64,000 bases of DNA from Kerstersia similis (lineage in GTDB: Bacteria > Pseudomonadota > Gammaproteobacteria > Burkholderiales > Burkholderiaceae_B): assembly GCF_965139615.1 (NCBI RefSeq), contig NZ_CBCSIQ010000015.1:37193-101192 (forward strand), written 5' to 3'. The translations under genes and the position numbers were made by a program. Position 1 is the stretch's first letter, and the number at the start of each line of letters is the position of its first letter. The notes under the pieces were generated by a model. The model worked only from the letters and a program-made list of their open reading frames with translations. It ran no database searches and was not told where the DNA came from. Shown here one piece after another: positions 62,589-64,000 of this stretch.

Positions 62589-63962
62589 TCACGCTTCAGC
62601 GGCCTGGTGAAGAGCGGATGACGTTGCCGTCCGTGTGGCAGGATGGGCCGGGCGCTTGAGCCCCAGGTGTTCGCGCAGTGTGTTGCCTTCGTAGGCAGTA
62701 CGGAACAGTTTGCGACGCTGGAGCTCCGGGATGACATGGGTGATGAAGTCGCTCAGGCCACCGGGCAGCCATGGCGCCATGATGTTGAAGCCATCGGCGG
62801 CATCGGACTCGAACCAATGCTGCAGAAAGTCGGTCACCTGGCCGGGGGTACCCACGATTTGCTGGTGGCCACGCGCGCCGGCGATGCGCAGATACAGTTG
62901 GCGTACATTCAGGCCATCGCGGCGGGCCAGATCCAGCAATAATTGCTGACGGCTTCTGGGGCCGTTGGTTTCCGGCAGGGCGGGAACCGGGTCATCCGGG
63001 CTCAGACCGGACAGATCGACGTTACCCAGCGTATTCGAGAGCAAGGCAATGCCGACGGCGGGATCGACCAGTTCCTGCAGTTGCTCGAACTTTTCCTCCG
63101 CTTCCGCCAGGCTTGCGCCAATGACCGGGAAAATGCCGGGCATGATTTTGACCTCATCCGCCTGGCGGCCATACGCGGGCAAGCGGTTTTTGATGTCCGC
63201 ATAGAAAGCCTGGGCTTCTTCCAGTGTCTGGTGCGCGACAAAAATGACTTCCGCGGTGCGCGCCGCCAGCGCACGGCCGGCTTCGGATGCGCCCGCTTGC
63301 ACCACGACCGGGCGGCCCTGGGGAGAGCGCGCCAGATTGAGCGGGCCCCGAATGCGGAAGTGCTTGCCGCGATAGTCCGGCAGGTGCAATTTGGCGGTAT
63401 CCAGATAGATGCCGCTGGCCTTGTCACGCGTAAAGGCATCGTCTTCCCAGCTGTCCCATAGACGCAGTACTGCATCATGGAATTCCGTGGCGCGTTCATA
63501 GCGCAGCGCATGGGCTTCCAGCTCATCTCTGTTGAAGTTCTGCGCTTCCGTGCGGCCGCTGGAAGTGACCAGATTCCAGCCGGCGCGTCCGCCGGAAATA
63601 TGATCCAGCGAGGCGAATTTGCGTGCGACGTTATAGGGTTCGTGAAAAGAGGTGGACACGGTGGCGATCAGGCCGATTTTCTGCGTGACGGCGGCCAGTG
63701 CGGACAGCAAGGTGACGGGTTCGAAGAAATCGCTGCGGGCGGTGCGCGCCAGGGAGGCCTGGTCCGTGCCGCGTATGCCGGATGAATCAGACAGAAACAG
63801 GGTGTCGAAATGGGCTGCTTCCGCCTGCTGTGCCAGGGCGACATAGTGCTGGAAGTTGCTGCCGGCGTCTGCCTGGGCAGCCGGGTGGCGCCAGCCGGCA
63901 ATGTGGTGGCCGGTCTGCATCAGGAATGCGCCCAGGCGGATTTGACGAGGTGCGTGAGACAT
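62589..63962 (-). CDS. FMN-dependent monooxygenase of the NtaA/SnaA/DszA family
   Basis: A 457-residue luciferase-like monooxygenase. It has IRLGAFLMQTGHHIAGWRHP at the N-terminus, DTLFLSDSSGI, IGLIATVSTSFHEPYNVAR, HISGGRAGWNLVTSSG, RSPQGRPVVVQAGASEAGR and the C-terminal VIPELQRRKLFRTAYEGNTL. The family uses reduced FMN to oxidise nitrilotriacetate, dibenzothiophene sulfone, pristinamycin or organosulfur substrates; the neighbour suggests sulfur. It is complete within the window, starting at 63962, with 38 bases left before the window end. Confidence 0.88.
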   Translation of the reverse strand: MSHAPRQIRLGAFLMQTGHHIAGWRHPAAQADAGSNFQHYVALAQQAEAAHFDTLFLSDSSGIRGTDQASLARTARSDFFEPVTLLSALAAVTQKIGLIATVSTSFHEPYNVARKFASLDHISGGRAGWNLVTSSGRTEAQNFNRDELEAHALRYERATEFHDAVLRLWDSWEDDAFTRDKASGIYLDTAKLHLPDYRGKHFRIRGPLNLARSPQGRPVVVQAGASEAGRALAARTAEVIFVAHQTLEEAQAFYADIKNRLPAYGRQADEVKIMPGIFPVIGASLAEAEEKFEQLQELVDPAVGIALLSNTLGNVDLSGLSPDDPVPALPETNGPRSRQQLLLDLARRDGLNVRQLYLRIAGARGHQQIVGTPGQVTDFLQHWFESDAADGFNIMAPWLPGGLSDFITHVIPELQRRKLFRTAYEGNTLREHLGLKRPAHPATRTATSSALHQAAEA

Positions 63963-64000
63963 GTGGTTCCTAGGACGGACAGAGGGGGGCGGAAAGGGGC

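Overview
The window reads as about 64 kb of chromosome from a high-GC betaproteobacterium. The family is most likely Alcaligenaceae in the order Burkholderiales (Bordetella, Achromobacter, Alcaligenes and Kerstersia are relatives to consider; the genus is a guess). Reasons: divergent hda/purM; an hda-HAD-pcnB-folK run; glyQ-glyS-gmhB-plsC with 4-base overlaps; MurU/AmgK cell-wall recycling beside lptD; a MutL carrying the endonuclease motif; and a tripartite tricarboxylate (Tct) transporter, a family expanded in this group. I saw no rRNA, tRNA, CRISPR array, prophage or insertion sequence.

Layout. 1-8.8 kb: a Fur-type site, an ECF sigma factor, a FecR-type anti-sigma factor, a large TonB receptor with a signalling domain, then two paralogous secreted GloVer-repeat proteins that end in GlyGly-CTERM-like tails. 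This is the most original cluster in the window. 9-13.6 kb: YidB-like protein, Tas aldo-keto reductase, a DUF6776-like membrane protein, MurU and AmgK. 13.7-18.4 kb: lptD-surA-rsmA (outer-membrane assembly plus ribosome maturation). 18.5-28.6 kb, minus strand: a nucleoside-recognition membrane protein, a YgjP-like metalloprotein, plsC, gmhB, glyS, glyQ, folK, pcnB, a HAD phosphatase and hda. 28.7-31.1 kb: purM and a diguanylate cyclase. 31.1-36 kb, minus strand: miaA, mutL, amiC, tsaE. 36.3-39 kb: fumC and a serine hydrolase.

39.1-43.3 kb, minus strand: a second, heme-type TonB receptor, preceded by an AT-rich control region and an unrecognised lipoprotein/periplasmic pair. 43.6-45 kb: xerD and ybaK. 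45.3-48.1 kb: a restriction-modification pair whose genes converge and overlap at their 3' ends. 48.3-53.4 kb: a short-chain dehydrogenase, a glutathione transferase, a second diguanylate cyclase and a DUF4153-like membrane protein. 53.5-59.1 kb: a catabolic island with an oxidoreductase, a LysR regulator carrying two DNA-binding domains, a short leader ORF coupled to tctA, then tctC and tctB. 59.2-64 kb: an NTF2-like protein divergent from an AraC regulator, a Nudix hydrolase and two flavin-dependent sulfur-acquisition-type enzymes.

The core genes serve envelope biogenesis (LptD, SurA, MurU, AmgK, GmhB, PlsC, AmiC), translation and RNA maturation (GlyQS, RsmA, MiaA, TsaE, PcnB, YbaK) and genome maintenance (MutL, XerD, Hda). 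The accessory parts are iron/heme acquisition at two loci, the RM pair, the Tct island and the sulfur enzymes. Best candidates for something undescribed are the receptor plus GloVer-protein cluster, the tandem-HTH LysR regulator and the tctA leader ORF.
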